A stretch of DNA of 64,000 nt. It comes from Bacteriovoracaceae bacterium (GTDB lineage Bacteria > Bdellovibrionota > Bacteriovoracia > Bacteriovoracales > Bacteriovoracaceae). Location of the stretch: NCBI GenBank assembly GCA_021737405.1, contig JAIPEG010000013.1:1-64000 (forward strand), written 5' to 3'. This document shows, piece by piece, positions 52,201 to 60,956 of the stretch. Each line of letters opens with the position of its first letter. Positions within the stretch are counted from its first letter, which is position 1. A program made the position numbers and the translations under genes. A model generated the notes under the pieces. The model saw nothing but the letters and a program-made list of their open reading frames with translations. It did no database searches and was not told where the DNA came from.

Positions 52201-55200
52201 TAACCGATAGCTTAGCCTTTACATTAAATCAAAATGAAAAAATAAATGGATCGTCTCATCTTCGCCTTGGGCAATTGAGTGGAGAGAAGCCAGGAAGTAA
52301 ATTTATTTTTGATGATGGTCGGATGTTATCAATAGCAGCAGATCCATCGGGTCTTCCAATCATAACTAAGACTGACGGTGTTGCCACGCGAGGGTCTCTT
52401 CGAGAGAGCAAATTCTTTGATGAAATAGATGCAGCAGCACAAAGTAGTTTATCTCCAGAAGGCCTTAAGGGATATAGAAGGTTTATGCAGATCCATGCGG
52501 CTAATATTGAAGAAGCTATTGTAAGACAACAATTTGGTGTGATGGATATTGCCCCTCAAACCTTTAGAACATTTAAGGGTAGTGATGGGAAGGATTACGC
52601 CATTTTCTTTACGAATAACATTGAGGACAGTTTAGTCTTTCGACTTGATAGTGTAGCTGAGATTGGCAATCGCCCCTATGCACGCTTTGGGGAGCATATT
52701 GATAGATTTGGGCATGATTTCATATTAAGTGATGGTAGTATTTTGCGCTCTTGGCGTGAGGGGGGAGTTCTTAAACACACTTTTACTTCTAAAGAAACAA
52801 GGGATTTGAGATTCCTTTCTGATGAATTACACCGGAAATTTGATATCGTTGATTCAAATGGTAGTCGCTTAAATGGCGATTTTCTTGATTTTGTAAGAAC
52901 GAATGAAGATTTTTTAAAACAAGCTGTGCGGGGCCGATTGCTCAACCTGTCTCATGTCGAGCCAAGCCAATTTGTTAAGTTAACCTCTGATAATGGCCAA
53001 GAATTTGTAACATTTATAAACCAAGGTGATATAAACAAAAGTATTTTCTTTCCCCTGAATAAAACGCTACTGGTCGCAGAGGAGGCTAGAGACGGTTTTA
53101 TTTCATTTGATAGGTTAAGGGACTTTGGTTCTTCCTTTGAAGATGGCGCTAGGGCAAGTTTTAAAATTGTTGATGAGAGCAAGCAATTCTTCAGTTTGCG
53201 TTTAGCAAGATTCCATCATTACTCAGACCTCTATAAGACGAGTAATGTCCTTAAAAAATCAAATTTAGACTTTATTGAACGTTTGGCCATCATAGAAAAA
53301 ATGTCCAAAAATGGTTTGGGTTTCCAGAATTTTGATCAAAAGGCTAAAGATGCACTTTTTCAAGCTTTGAAAGTCGGTGAAAAACGAGGAGCATCAGTTT
53401 TCAATTATACAGCTAAAGAAATAAGGGAAGTAAAAACTATCCTTGGCAATGGAGGAATAAATCCGTTAGAGACAGAAATTCTAATCCGTTCTGGTCTTGC
53501 CGCGCGACCTCCAAATCGTTTTGCCGAAACAGCGTCAGGAGTTTTTGCAAAAGATTTCATCACCATGTCTCGTAAGACGTTTAGCGAGAAGTTCGAAGAT
53601 TTAGAAAAAACCCTACAACAACCTAGTGTTATAAATAGGAATTATACAGCAACTGAAGCTCGAAATATTAGGGATAATATTGAATCATTATTTTTTATAG
53701 ATAATAGGCATTCGGCAGTTGAATTAAGGAATATTGTTTTGGGTGAAGGTTCACTTTCAAAATCCCGTCTCTACGAGCGTTATAATGATACGGGTTCGAA
53801 TGCGTTTCAAAACTTTCAAAAAACAAATAAATGGCTCCTAGAAGAAAAACCAGAAATCTCTATGGAAACCTTCAGAAGAATTCAATCGAATTTCATGCAA
53901 GAAGGTGTTGAAAACATAAAAGAAAAATATCTTGGTCAATTTAGAGATGGCGGAGTCATTGGTAATGTAACTTCAAAAACGCCAATAGATGAAGTTACTT
54001 TAAATACGATCAGATCAAATGCCTATACTGATTTTAAAGTTCTTAGAGAGCTAGACGATGGATTTAAAACAGGGGAGATTATTTATCCTAATGTTCCCCA
54101 TGTTAAAGACTCTGCTCTCGCGCGAATACAAGATACCCACCCCGAAGTCGTTCAAGATATTCGCTTTTTAAAAGGCATAGAGGCCGAGCGTCAAGTAATT
54201 TTAAAGAAAATGAAGGATGTCAAAAACCTCGATGTTGATTTAAACCTTCAATTAAGTTCAATGTTTGAAAAAAGAGTTGAGTTAAAAAATATTAGAGTAA
54301 AGTCACCAAAGGATATAGAAGATCTAAGGCTCCTTGAGGAAGAGATTAAGGTTCTTTCCCAGCGGGTTGAAAATATTGAAAATGAAATTAAGGATGTTTT
54401 GGCCAATTTGACAGGGGAGCTTAATCGGAAAAATAAGAGAGCAGAATCCATTAATACGAAGGCCCTTCAACAGCGCTTAGTTGATGGCCTGACCTCAGAG
54501 CGAATAGATTGGTTTAATAGAATGCGGGCAGAACTTGGACCGATAAATTCACCAGAAAAATTAGAGTATTTCACTGATCTTGTGGCCGAATTTCAACGTG
54601 ACCTTGTTTCAATTCATCCATTTGGAAACGGTAATGGACGATCTACTCGTCAATTCGCTCTCTATTACCCACTAATGAAAGAAGGTTTTCCACCTCCTCG
54701 AATACTTGATCCCGATACGGATATCTTTAAACCTTTAGACGTTTGGCAACAAGAATTGAAGGACGGTATCTTTGCTTCTCAGCGTCTGATGGATGACGTG
54801 ACAGAGAAGGCCCGACTTGGTCTTGCGTTAGAAGATTCTGTAGAGCTATTAAGACCGATGGGTGATTATCAAGTACAAAGGCCAATGTATCGAAAGGGGA
54901 AAACTCCTTGGGTAGAGGGCCCGGAGGTAACTTCTGTTGATCGACGACAATTTAATCATTATGTAAAAGAGGTTTTAAAAGAAGACCCAGACCTCTTAAA
55001 AGATATAGCGGCCGATCCTCATGAGACTTGGGATAATATTCACCGGTTAGCAGAAGAAAGGTATAAGAAGAATAATATTTATTATGATTATAGAGGAAAG
55101 GCCGGGCAAAATAGAATTGAGGAGCTGAGCCTTGGGATGCCTGATGATGATTTTAAAAATCTTTTTGGTCGCGCAACTTTTGAAAATCCTGAGGCCTATG

Positions 55201-55955
55201 AATTTAAAATGAGAAATTGGTATGAAGATGAAGTTAATTGGCGAGGACTAGCCACTCGAAATAGTGCAGGAGTGCGCTCACAAGAGGGGATTCTCGATAT
55301 GTTTAGAGTTCTTGATAAGCACATGACTTCTAATAATATTTTAAGAACAGTTCAGGGCAATGATCCCAATGCAATACGAAAAGTCGCTATTGATAATATG
55401 GAGTCTTATCAAAGAGCTGCTCGCGTAGATGGAGATGGTGATATAGGGGATATTTCTCAGTGGCACGCAGATGCGGTAAATCCTCATTATGGAAATTCCA
55501 TCGGCTACTCTACTTCCAAGCAAGAAAAAGTAGGGGAAGCTTTTGCGATGGGTGCTATGCAAGTTGGAGAATATCGAACAATGCCAGGAGAGAAAATTGC
55601 CGATTATTTAAAGCCAGAAAATCAAGCACGGGTTTTTCAACGATTAAATGTAGGCGTCAGAAGAAGTATAAAAGACGTCGATTTTATGAGGCTAAAGCCT
55701 CTTAGAAATGATTTTTCCTATAATTATTTTCGTCAGCAAGAAGTCATGGGGATCGGAGCGGCCGAACCAGATGCTATTATGATAGTAAAAGAACTTGATG
55801 CCCAAAGAAATGTCATTCGAAGTTATGTCAGAAACCCTGAGCGCCCGTACGAAGTATGGGTAGTAGACGGAAATGCTGTCGAAGGGGTTAGACCTGTGGA
55901 GGGAACCTTTAGGACTATCGATTTGCGACAGTCTCGCTCTCCTGCTACCCCTTAA
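49254..55955 (+). CDS. Giant secreted protein with Fic domain and ART-like C-terminus
   Basis: 2233 aa, GTG start inside the previous gene. Signal peptide ~1-22 (LFILFLSFSTFSAEE). N-terminal region with ~15 Cys (25-340), hydrophobic stretch ~339-365 (HLVGAALAEVVPAFLTGGAV), helical module ~680-765, four ~140-aa repeats (~787-1322), second helical module ~1340-1425, coiled coil ~1683-1725. The complete Fic motif HPFGNGNGRSTR is at 1788-1799 (His1788, Asn1792, Arg1796), preceded by a Fic-like helix YFTDLVAEFQRDLVSI. Fic enzymes transfer AMP or other phosphate moieties to target proteins. The last ~200 residues carry YSTSK (2085-2089) and Q2161-Q-E2163, like the STS and Q-x-E motifs of ADP-ribosyltransferases. 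I saw no clear (S/T)xxxE(G/N) Fic-inhibitory motif. Likely a secreted or surface toxin/effector. Confidence 0.8.
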   Translation: MLSRIYPYLFILFLSFSTFSAEETIDNFAVDTEMILFNEECAEGECVKQVIEQYEAVHKLAQDNHCLPPEDASEDDILKYYEETILNESCIQYLRKLKELEDHLKMIESELVTHAQGEEVRCDPKRVSNDGLISEDLVAATGSTSELQCTEEKKAAIKNECMADAQCALKSNLVSLGGSMFLSREDGESRDDMVKRYLGEGCSAGDDNCFYQLASGFKAAALAFLEGSWELIKMAGTGIKNGVVSAWNGLWGVEDETSTDALALAEASEDDGVLSMILANPGEALGNMWDGLVSMLTEWMANDVFCQKWEGQAHESECLEPAESWRCLSCKSIFNGGCHLVGAALAEVVPAFLTGGAVSAIRWGGKAGVTLARTLKMSEKTREAIKGSRLAQATTRAANKALDFSGANKLIGHSGKLLSESLTLVRRFMVSPMRVAASKSLSALGELGKRVGTYSFVQNGVRFISYGGKGLKTIGKVLITPVDNPLTRLAFDFGMKIGPPKIVGGARAASGAAKVAGSLDNADDPFIRMKLAEEKLINLNLERAKGIFPDQNVFDQNLTLYKNARDEYLQNIRRMRGEASSTLLNSEEKVSLTNILDEFFPELRYGDDLSKTLSNKNILDAEVELRSLLTKIEDPQRKAQLIQEFHHLRSAAFRRKRHIDNQRFFTPQEVHFNARLSPKQRLHKGLELAEIDITKVRGEEFIRLERGIDNAHAVGQARGAGVYEYSPAEIARKYRILRESGFTKDQASNLVRSGIAGDIPDFSQFNNFSDDLLKGLVSAAEGKAGARSYEDFLTNNRKTLNELLAKEKITLVDLAPDNFSSFVSLEDGKSYAILRNNRKENFIFKSNGDRLGFFSRARSQTLDDFIGGKSHSFKNADGEVFVYSRFYDGDSPRLRKTTSKPPVNHKEYDAWKSEVIAKYPVNDPNLMDQFEAFVSQRRSELLDLFKQGKLLPDEVRPNNMHLVFEPESNKKVILFYNDLDDHITDSLAFTLNQNEKINGSSHLRLGQLSGEKPGSKFIFDDGRMLSIAADPSGLPIITKTDGVATRGSLRESKFFDEIDAAAQSSLSPEGLKGYRRFMQIHAANIEEAIVRQQFGVMDIAPQTFRTFKGSDGKDYAIFFTNNIEDSLVFRLDSVAEIGNRPYARFGEHIDRFGHDFILSDGSILRSWREGGVLKHTFTSKETRDLRFLSDELHRKFDIVDSNGSRLNGDFLDFVRTNEDFLKQAVRGRLLNLSHVEPSQFVKLTSDNGQEFVTFINQGDINKSIFFPLNKTLLVAEEARDGFISFDRLRDFGSSFEDGARASFKIVDESKQFFSLRLARFHHYSDLYKTSNVLKKSNLDFIERLAIIEKMSKNGLGFQNFDQKAKDALFQALKVGEKRGASVFNYTAKEIREVKTILGNGGINPLETEILIRSGLAARPPNRFAETASGVFAKDFITMSRKTFSEKFEDLEKTLQQPSVINRNYTATEARNIRDNIESLFFIDNRHSAVELRNIVLGEGSLSKSRLYERYNDTGSNAFQNFQKTNKWLLEEKPEISMETFRRIQSNFMQEGVENIKEKYLGQFRDGGVIGNVTSKTPIDEVTLNTIRSNAYTDFKVLRELDDGFKTGEIIYPNVPHVKDSALARIQDTHPEVVQDIRFLKGIEAERQVILKKMKDVKNLDVDLNLQLSSMFEKRVELKNIRVKSPKDIEDLRLLEEEIKVLSQRVENIENEIKDVLANLTGELNRKNKRAESINTKALQQRLVDGLTSERIDWFNRMRAELGPINSPEKLEYFTDLVAEFQRDLVSIHPFGNGNGRSTRQFALYYPLMKEGFPPPRILDPDTDIFKPLDVWQQELKDGIFASQRLMDDVTEKARLGLALEDSVELLRPMGDYQVQRPMYRKGKTPWVEGPEVTSVDRRQFNHYVKEVLKEDPDLLKDIAADPHETWDNIHRLAEERYKKNNIYYDYRGKAGQNRIEELSLGMPDDDFKNLFGRATFENPEAYEFKMRNWYEDEVNWRGLATRNSAGVRSQEGILDMFRVLDKHMTSNNILRTVQGNDPNAIRKVAIDNMESYQRAARVDGDGDIGDISQWHADAVNPHYGNSIGYSTSKQEKVGEAFAMGAMQVGEYRTMPGEKIADYLKPENQARVFQRLNVGVRRSIKDVDFMRLKPLRNDFSYNYFRQQEVMGIGAAEPDAIMIVKELDAQRNVIRSYVRNPERPYEVWVVDGNAVEGVRPVEGTFRTIDLRQSRSPATP
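51614..53220 (+). repeat. Four diverged ~140-residue protein repeats
   Basis: Inside the giant protein, a pattern recurs with its key proline at residues 816, 957, 1101 and 1237 (spacings 141, 144, 136). Each copy has a leading helix (FLTNNRKTLNELL, FVSQRRSELLDLF, FMQIHAANIEEAI, FVRTNEDFLKQAV), a D/V-x-x-P-x-x-F/M turn, strands ending in yAI/vILFyN-type, and a late F-x-dG step (SFKNADG, KFIFDDG, DFILSDG, SSFEDG). Similarity is only at protein level. Confidence 0.75.
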
Positions 55956-58251
55956 CGCTTTTCTTATCAATAACTAAGAGGAACGCTGGAAGAAAAACAA
56001 GATCCACAATAAGCGCCAATAAAAGAGTTATGGAGCAGAGAATGCCAAAATTTACGTTTGGTAAGAAATCCCCAAAAACATAGAGGCCAAAGGCCGAGCT
56101 TAGGATAAGGGTTGTGATAATGAGCGCACTACCGGTATAGGTGAAAATCTTTAAGATATTGTCCTCTTGAGACATGCCCTCTTCTTTGTTTTTAAAGTAA
56201 TTGGCGAGAAAGTGAATAGTGTCATCAACAGCAATCCCTAAACAAACACTGGCCACTAATGAGGTTCCAAGATTTAAATCCATATCAAAAAGCGCCATGG
56301 TAGCAGCACCAAAAGTTAGAGGAAGAATATTTGGAATAAGGGAGATTAAACCTATCTTTATAGATCGAAAGAAAATCATTAAGCAAATGGAGACAAAGAT
56401 CATGGCCATAACGATAGAGCGGATAAAGGTCTCTACGACATAGTCAATCATGTCCTGAAAGAGATTTGCTTTTCCTGCGATCGTTAAGCTTAGACCAAGT
56501 TCTTTGGCCTTTGCCTTCATCTTATCCCGGTAGATGGCCCAGTTGGTGGTGTCATAAACTGTCCACAATAAGGAAATACGAGTCGCACTATAATCAAGTG
56601 AGATCCTGTCATTAATGTCCATGCCTGGAGGCAAACTCAAGGTATAAAGGAAGAGGTATTGGGCAACCTGTTCTTGGGAATCAGGGATTTTGTAAAAATC
56701 AGGATCATTATTATTAATGACCTGATTCATTTTCTTTAAGATATCCAAGATAGAAACGGTGTTATTTACGGGAGCTAAGGAGCGTAACCAATCATTAAAT
56801 TGTGACACTTTATTTAAAAACTCAGGTGACTTTGCCTTATCTGGACCACCAGCTTCAAGGATCAGATCCGGTCCTGCGCTTCCACCGATGTATTTTTTAA
56901 CGACTTCATTGGCGCGACCAATTTTTGATTCTTTACTAAAATAACTATCTGGGTCTGCGTTTGTCGTAACACCCATCCCTAGATAAGCAGAATAAATAGA
57001 GGCCACTAAGAAAAACAATGAAATAGGGATTCGCCATTTTTTTATGAATGCCAATGATAGAGCAGGAAGTCTATGAACTGTCTCATCCTTATCTTCTTTA
57101 AAGAAGATGGGGGGAACTTTATAGGAAATAATTGAAATCAATGGGATTAAAAGAAAGATCGTGAAAAACCACGCAACCATGCAACCGATTCCAGCAAGAA
57201 GACCTAAGTGTTTGATGGGAACGAGCTTCGTGGTCATCAAACTAAAAAGGCCAACACTTGTTGAGAAACTTGTTAAAAAGGTTGGAACAAAGTTTTTATG
57301 GATGGTGAGTTCAATGGCCTTTTCAGTAGTTTCACCTCTTCCTCTAAATTGAAAGAAATTAACCATAATGTGGACACTGTCAGCAATACCAATGGCAACG
57401 AGAATAATGGGGAGTATGGCAAGTATGGCACTAAAGTGAAGTCCTATCCAAAAGCCAAGACCCAGGGTTGCTGTTACACAGGTTAGCACGATGAAGAAGG
57501 GAAGTAGCATTGCCTTAAAACTTCTAAAGACATAAAAAAGGTAGGCAACGAGCAAGATGAAAAGCAGAGGCATTATAAGTTTAACGTCTCCCATGGAGAC
57601 TTCTTCAAAAGCGTGATTAAGACTGGCCTTTCCCGTGATATGAAATTCTAACTCATCGTTTGAATATTCAGCTAAAATACTGCGTGCCTCTTTTACAATA
57701 TCTTTGTAGCGCAGAGTTTGGACATTGGATGGAATAAGGTGAGCGAAAATTAGGGCAAGGTGGGCCTTCTCATCGATTAAATAACCCTTTATTGATTCAT
57801 CACTTAGGGCAAGGCTCCTTCTTGAGAGAAGATATTGAGGATCAAAGTTTTCCCCAATCAGTGGCTCCACGTTGATGTCATTGTCGATGGAACTTACATA
57901 GTTATAGTTTGTAAGGGATTCTACTCTTATCACTTGAGGAATCTTCCACGCTTTTGTGGTTATATTATGAATGATTTCCATGCGATCTGATCGAAAAAGA
58001 TCACCTGACCTATCGTCGGGGAGATGAACGACAATCACTAGCGTTTCATCATTACCGAAAGTCTTCTCAAGATAATTCAAGGTATCTAGCTTGGGATCAT
58101 TTTCTTCAAACCAAATTCGAACATCATTTTTACTATTAAATTTAACAAGACCTAAACTTAAACCTAAGATCGATAGTATGGTTAGGCCAATAAGTAACTT
58201 TGGGTAATTTCTTATTAAGTTTAAATATTTTGTAATGATTTTATTTGTCAT
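55945..58251 (-). CDS. RND/MMPL-family exporter
   Basis: 768 aa with about 12 membrane helices in the RND pattern: one N-terminal helix, a large periplasmic loop (~35-220), five helices (IMPLLFILLVAYLFYVF, ILAILPIILVAIGIADSVHIMVNF), then the same order again (IVMAMIFVSICLMIFF, LVASVCLGIAVDDTIHFLANYF). The GIADSVH and AVDDTIH segments hold the proton-relay Asp residues. MMPL/HpnN-type members export lipids, hopanoids or siderophores. It lies 1 bp after the GH3 gene and converges on the giant gene, overlapping it by 11 bp. Confidence 0.88.
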   Translation of the reverse strand: MTNKIITKYLNLIRNYPKLLIGLTILSILGLSLGLVKFNSKNDVRIWFEENDPKLDTLNYLEKTFGNDETLVIVVHLPDDRSGDLFRSDRMEIIHNITTKAWKIPQVIRVESLTNYNYVSSIDNDINVEPLIGENFDPQYLLSRRSLALSDESIKGYLIDEKAHLALIFAHLIPSNVQTLRYKDIVKEARSILAEYSNDELEFHITGKASLNHAFEEVSMGDVKLIMPLLFILLVAYLFYVFRSFKAMLLPFFIVLTCVTATLGLGFWIGLHFSAILAILPIILVAIGIADSVHIMVNFFQFRGRGETTEKAIELTIHKNFVPTFLTSFSTSVGLFSLMTTKLVPIKHLGLLAGIGCMVAWFFTIFLLIPLISIISYKVPPIFFKEDKDETVHRLPALSLAFIKKWRIPISLFFLVASIYSAYLGMGVTTNADPDSYFSKESKIGRANEVVKKYIGGSAGPDLILEAGGPDKAKSPEFLNKVSQFNDWLRSLAPVNNTVSILDILKKMNQVINNNDPDFYKIPDSQEQVAQYLFLYTLSLPPGMDINDRISLDYSATRISLLWTVYDTTNWAIYRDKMKAKAKELGLSLTIAGKANLFQDMIDYVVETFIRSIVMAMIFVSICLMIFFRSIKIGLISLIPNILPLTFGAATMALFDMDLNLGTSLVASVCLGIAVDDTIHFLANYFKNKEEGMSQEDNILKIFTYTGSALIITTLILSSAFGLYVFGDFLPNVNFGILCSITLLLALIVDLVFLPAFLLVIDKKSVKG

Positions 58252-58252
58252 C

Positions 58253-59755
58253 TTATTTCCTCTTCCAAGGGATCATGGCATCAGCAAGAGTGCGATTATT
58301 CATTAACCGAGGCACCTTATTTTGATGGGTCATCTTGTTTATGGACTTCATATATTCAACAAATGCACCAGGCTTAAGGGGGCTAATGATGGGGTTATGG
58401 AGAACACTTCCCTCTATCAGAAGATTGTAGTTGTCACTAATCTTACAAAGCTCAAGGGAGAGTTCATTTGAAAAAGATTCGAGATCTTTCGGCTCTTTTT
58501 CAAATTCAATCAACCATTCATGACGATTTCCCTTTTCTTCATCCATTATATGGGGAGCTACTGAAAAGTCTCTAACCTCGACATTTAATCGAGCGGCAAC
58601 ACTCGATAGCGCTTGCTCGACTTGTTCTGAGATTAAGTGCTCTCCAGAATTTGAAATGAAATGCTTGGTGCGCCCTGAAACTTTTAAGCGAAACGGATCT
58701 AGAGAAGTAAACGTTACAGTGTCTCCAAGTTCATAGGCCCAAAGTCCAGCCATTGTTGAAATAACCATGGCATATACAATACCTTTTTTAACCTCTCCTA
58801 AAGACAGGCGGGTTGGATTTTCTTGACCCCATTCCGTTAGGGGGACGAATTCGTAAAAGATTTCACCATTGGGAACCAATAATAAGTCATCTTTACTTTG
58901 CTGATCTTGAAAAGCAATAAAGCCCTCTGAAGCGCTAAAGACTTCTAGGCGATGAAATGGCCGGCCAATAAGAGTCTCCATCCGCTTCTTATAAGGAGGG
59001 TAGGCGACACCGCCATGAGTGATAATATCTAAATTGGGGAATATTTCAGAAACAGTTTTAGCCCCAGTTTTTTCAAGCAGTCTTTCAAAGTAGCGAATGA
59101 TCCAGGCAGGAAAACCGCCAACCATTCCAACATCTTTACCAATCGACTCTTCGATGGTTTTGATCATCTTTAAGTCCCAGTCTTCAATGCTATTTGTCTC
59201 TATACAAGGGATTCGCTGACTTTTCATAAAGCTTGGAATGTGGCGATTAAAGATTCCGGTTATTTTTCCATAGGTAATGGAACCATCGTGAACCATTTTA
59301 GGGCTTGCCGAGAGAATGACCATCTTCTTTAAAAGAGGTTCGTAGTTCTTTGTTTCCTTTAAATAGGTGGCCGAGCAAAGAATAGATGAGGCCATTCCTT
59401 TTTTGAGAGACTCTTTGGTCACGGGAATAAACTTTTCCCCTGAAGTTGTTCCTGAAGTGGTGGCAAGATAAAGGGGAAGGCCAGGCCAGAGCACATCCGT
59501 TTCACCTTTTCGAATTCTTTCAAAGTAAGGTCTGAGGTCTTCGTAACTTAAAATAGGTACTAATTTTTTAAAGTCTTCATAGGTTGTCTCAGTATTTAAT
59601 TGATGATCTTTCCCAAAAGTTGTTCTCTGGGCATTTTTCATGAGCTCACTAAAAACTCTTTCCTGACACAAAAGGGCTTTCTTAGAAAATTTAGCCACTT
59701 TTTTGGCCATTCTTTCAAAGTAGATTTTGAATATGAATTTTTTTAAAAAGTTCAT
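58253..59755 (-). CDS. GH3-family acyl-adenylating protein
   Basis: 500 aa from the ATG at 59755, with GAGGAG upstream; the frame runs six codons further to a TTG that overlaps that site. GH3 features: TTYEDFKKLVPILSYEDLRPY, the phosphate loop LATTSGTTSGEKFIPVT, VFSASEGFIAFQ, YELGDTVTF and GRTKHFISNSGEHLISEQV. Plant GH3 enzymes join amino acids to acyl hormones through acyl-AMP. Bacterial relatives are mostly uncharacterised. Coupling to an RND exporter suggests synthesis and export of an acyl conjugate or lipid, which is inference. Confidence 0.9.
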   Translation of the reverse strand: MNFLKKFIFKIYFERMAKKVAKFSKKALLCQERVFSELMKNAQRTTFGKDHQLNTETTYEDFKKLVPILSYEDLRPYFERIRKGETDVLWPGLPLYLATTSGTTSGEKFIPVTKESLKKGMASSILCSATYLKETKNYEPLLKKMVILSASPKMVHDGSITYGKITGIFNRHIPSFMKSQRIPCIETNSIEDWDLKMIKTIEESIGKDVGMVGGFPAWIIRYFERLLEKTGAKTVSEIFPNLDIITHGGVAYPPYKKRMETLIGRPFHRLEVFSASEGFIAFQDQQSKDDLLLVPNGEIFYEFVPLTEWGQENPTRLSLGEVKKGIVYAMVISTMAGLWAYELGDTVTFTSLDPFRLKVSGRTKHFISNSGEHLISEQVEQALSSVAARLNVEVRDFSVAPHIMDEEKGNRHEWLIEFEKEPKDLESFSNELSLELCKISDNYNLLIEGSVLHNPIISPLKPGAFVEYMKSINKMTHQNKVPRLMNNRTLADAMIPWKRK

Positions 59756-59993
59756 CTCTGTATGGCTCCTCAATCGGCAGCGAGGTTATCAAGGAAGAAT
59801 AGAAATATCACGACATTCAATAAGATTGCGCTGTGTGTCTTCAGTAAATTTGCTTACGAACTTACAAAAAACTGACAATAGACACCGATTCCTTACAATG
59901 TCCGAGCTTTTTCCTTTCTTTAACTTACACATATTGTCGGATAGTTGTGGCAATTTGTAGTTTAAGCTCAGAAAAATTCTTGGGAGAAATTTT

Positions 59994-60881
59994 ATGAAAA
60001 AATGGATTTTATTATTAACTTTAGTTGCCTCTTTTAACTCATGGTCATGTGACTTTGATGGCAAAAGTGGAATTACTATCGAAAACGACCTATGGATTGG
60101 GGCAAACGATAAAAATGCTGCAGGTATTACCAAAGATCAGTTTGATCAGGCCATTAACGACGTAGAGGCAATCTATAATGAAATTGTTAGTACTCATGGT
60201 GGAACACTTAAAGTTGTAAGAAATTGGGATGACGGTACGGTAAACGCTTTTGCTCGTCAGACGAACGGAGACTGGGAAGTTCATATGTTTGGTGGACTTG
60301 CACGTCACGAAACAGTTACTCCTGATGGTTTTGCCCTTGTTGTTTGCCATGAATTAGGTCACCACCTTGGCGGAGCTCCTCGTAAAATGGATTGGTTTGG
60401 CCAAGTTCGTTGGGCAGCCAATGAAGGACAAGCGGACTACTGGGGAATCTCAAAATGTTTTAGAAAACTTTTGGAAAAAAGAGGAGACAGTCTAGATGTT
60501 GTAAAGACTATGACTGTTGACGCTGAAGTAACAAAAGTATGTGACGATAAATACGGTGCAGGACAAGAGGAGTCTGCGATTTGTGTTCGCTCTGCCTATG
60601 CAGGCCGCTCACTTTCTTCACTCTTTCATTCTTTAAGAGGCTTAACAGATGAGCTTTCATTCTCTGTAAAAGACCCAGCCGTTGTGACGAGCACGGATCA
60701 TGCTCACCCATTGCCACAATGTCGTCTCGACACTTACTTTAGTGCAGCAGCATGTGATGTTGCTTCAAGTGTTGACACAGATATGGAAGATCCAACTATT
60801 GGTACATGTAATAGAGTAAAAGGTGATGTGACAGGAGTGCGTCCTCTTTGCTGGTATAACCCCTCACAATACAACAATTAA
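59994..60881 (+). CDS. Secreted zinc metalloprotease (HExxH, gluzincin-like)
   Basis: 295 aa, signal peptide LLLTLVASFNSWS. The zinc motif VVCHELGHHLGG has His119, Glu120, His123; a likely third ligand is Glu144 in NEGQADYWG, with Asp as in M48-type E-x-x-x-D. Six or more cysteines in the second half (KVCDDKYG, AICVRS, PQCRLD, AACDVA, GTCNRV, PLCWYN) should form disulfides. Many Bdellovibrio-type genomes carry such small secreted peptidases. It has its own promoter gap and terminator. Confidence 0.85.
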   Translation: MKKWILLLTLVASFNSWSCDFDGKSGITIENDLWIGANDKNAAGITKDQFDQAINDVEAIYNEIVSTHGGTLKVVRNWDDGTVNAFARQTNGDWEVHMFGGLARHETVTPDGFALVVCHELGHHLGGAPRKMDWFGQVRWAANEGQADYWGISKCFRKLLEKRGDSLDVVKTMTVDAEVTKVCDDKYGAGQEESAICVRSAYAGRSLSSLFHSLRGLTDELSFSVKDPAVVTSTDHAHPLPQCRLDTYFSAAACDVASSVDTDMEDPTIGTCNRVKGDVTGVRPLCWYNPSQYNN

Positions 60882-60907
60882 ACACAGTAGAAATTTCAAC
60901 GTGAATT

Positions 60908-60934
60908 ACCCGTGACAAGTTCACGGGTTTTTTT
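60908..60934 (+). terminator. Rho-independent terminator
   Basis: ACCCGTGA / TCACGGGT (60908-60915 / 60921-60928), loop CAAGT, then a T run. It ends the metalloprotease transcript. Confidence 0.9.
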
Positions 60935-60956
60935 ATTTATCAGGTAAGTGAAATTC

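Noticed and set aside
53940-54700. A Fic (S/T)xxxE(G/N) inhibitory motif near the Fic core.
   Set aside because: No segment around the core or coiled coil matches the motif by eye; claiming self-inhibition would be unsupported.
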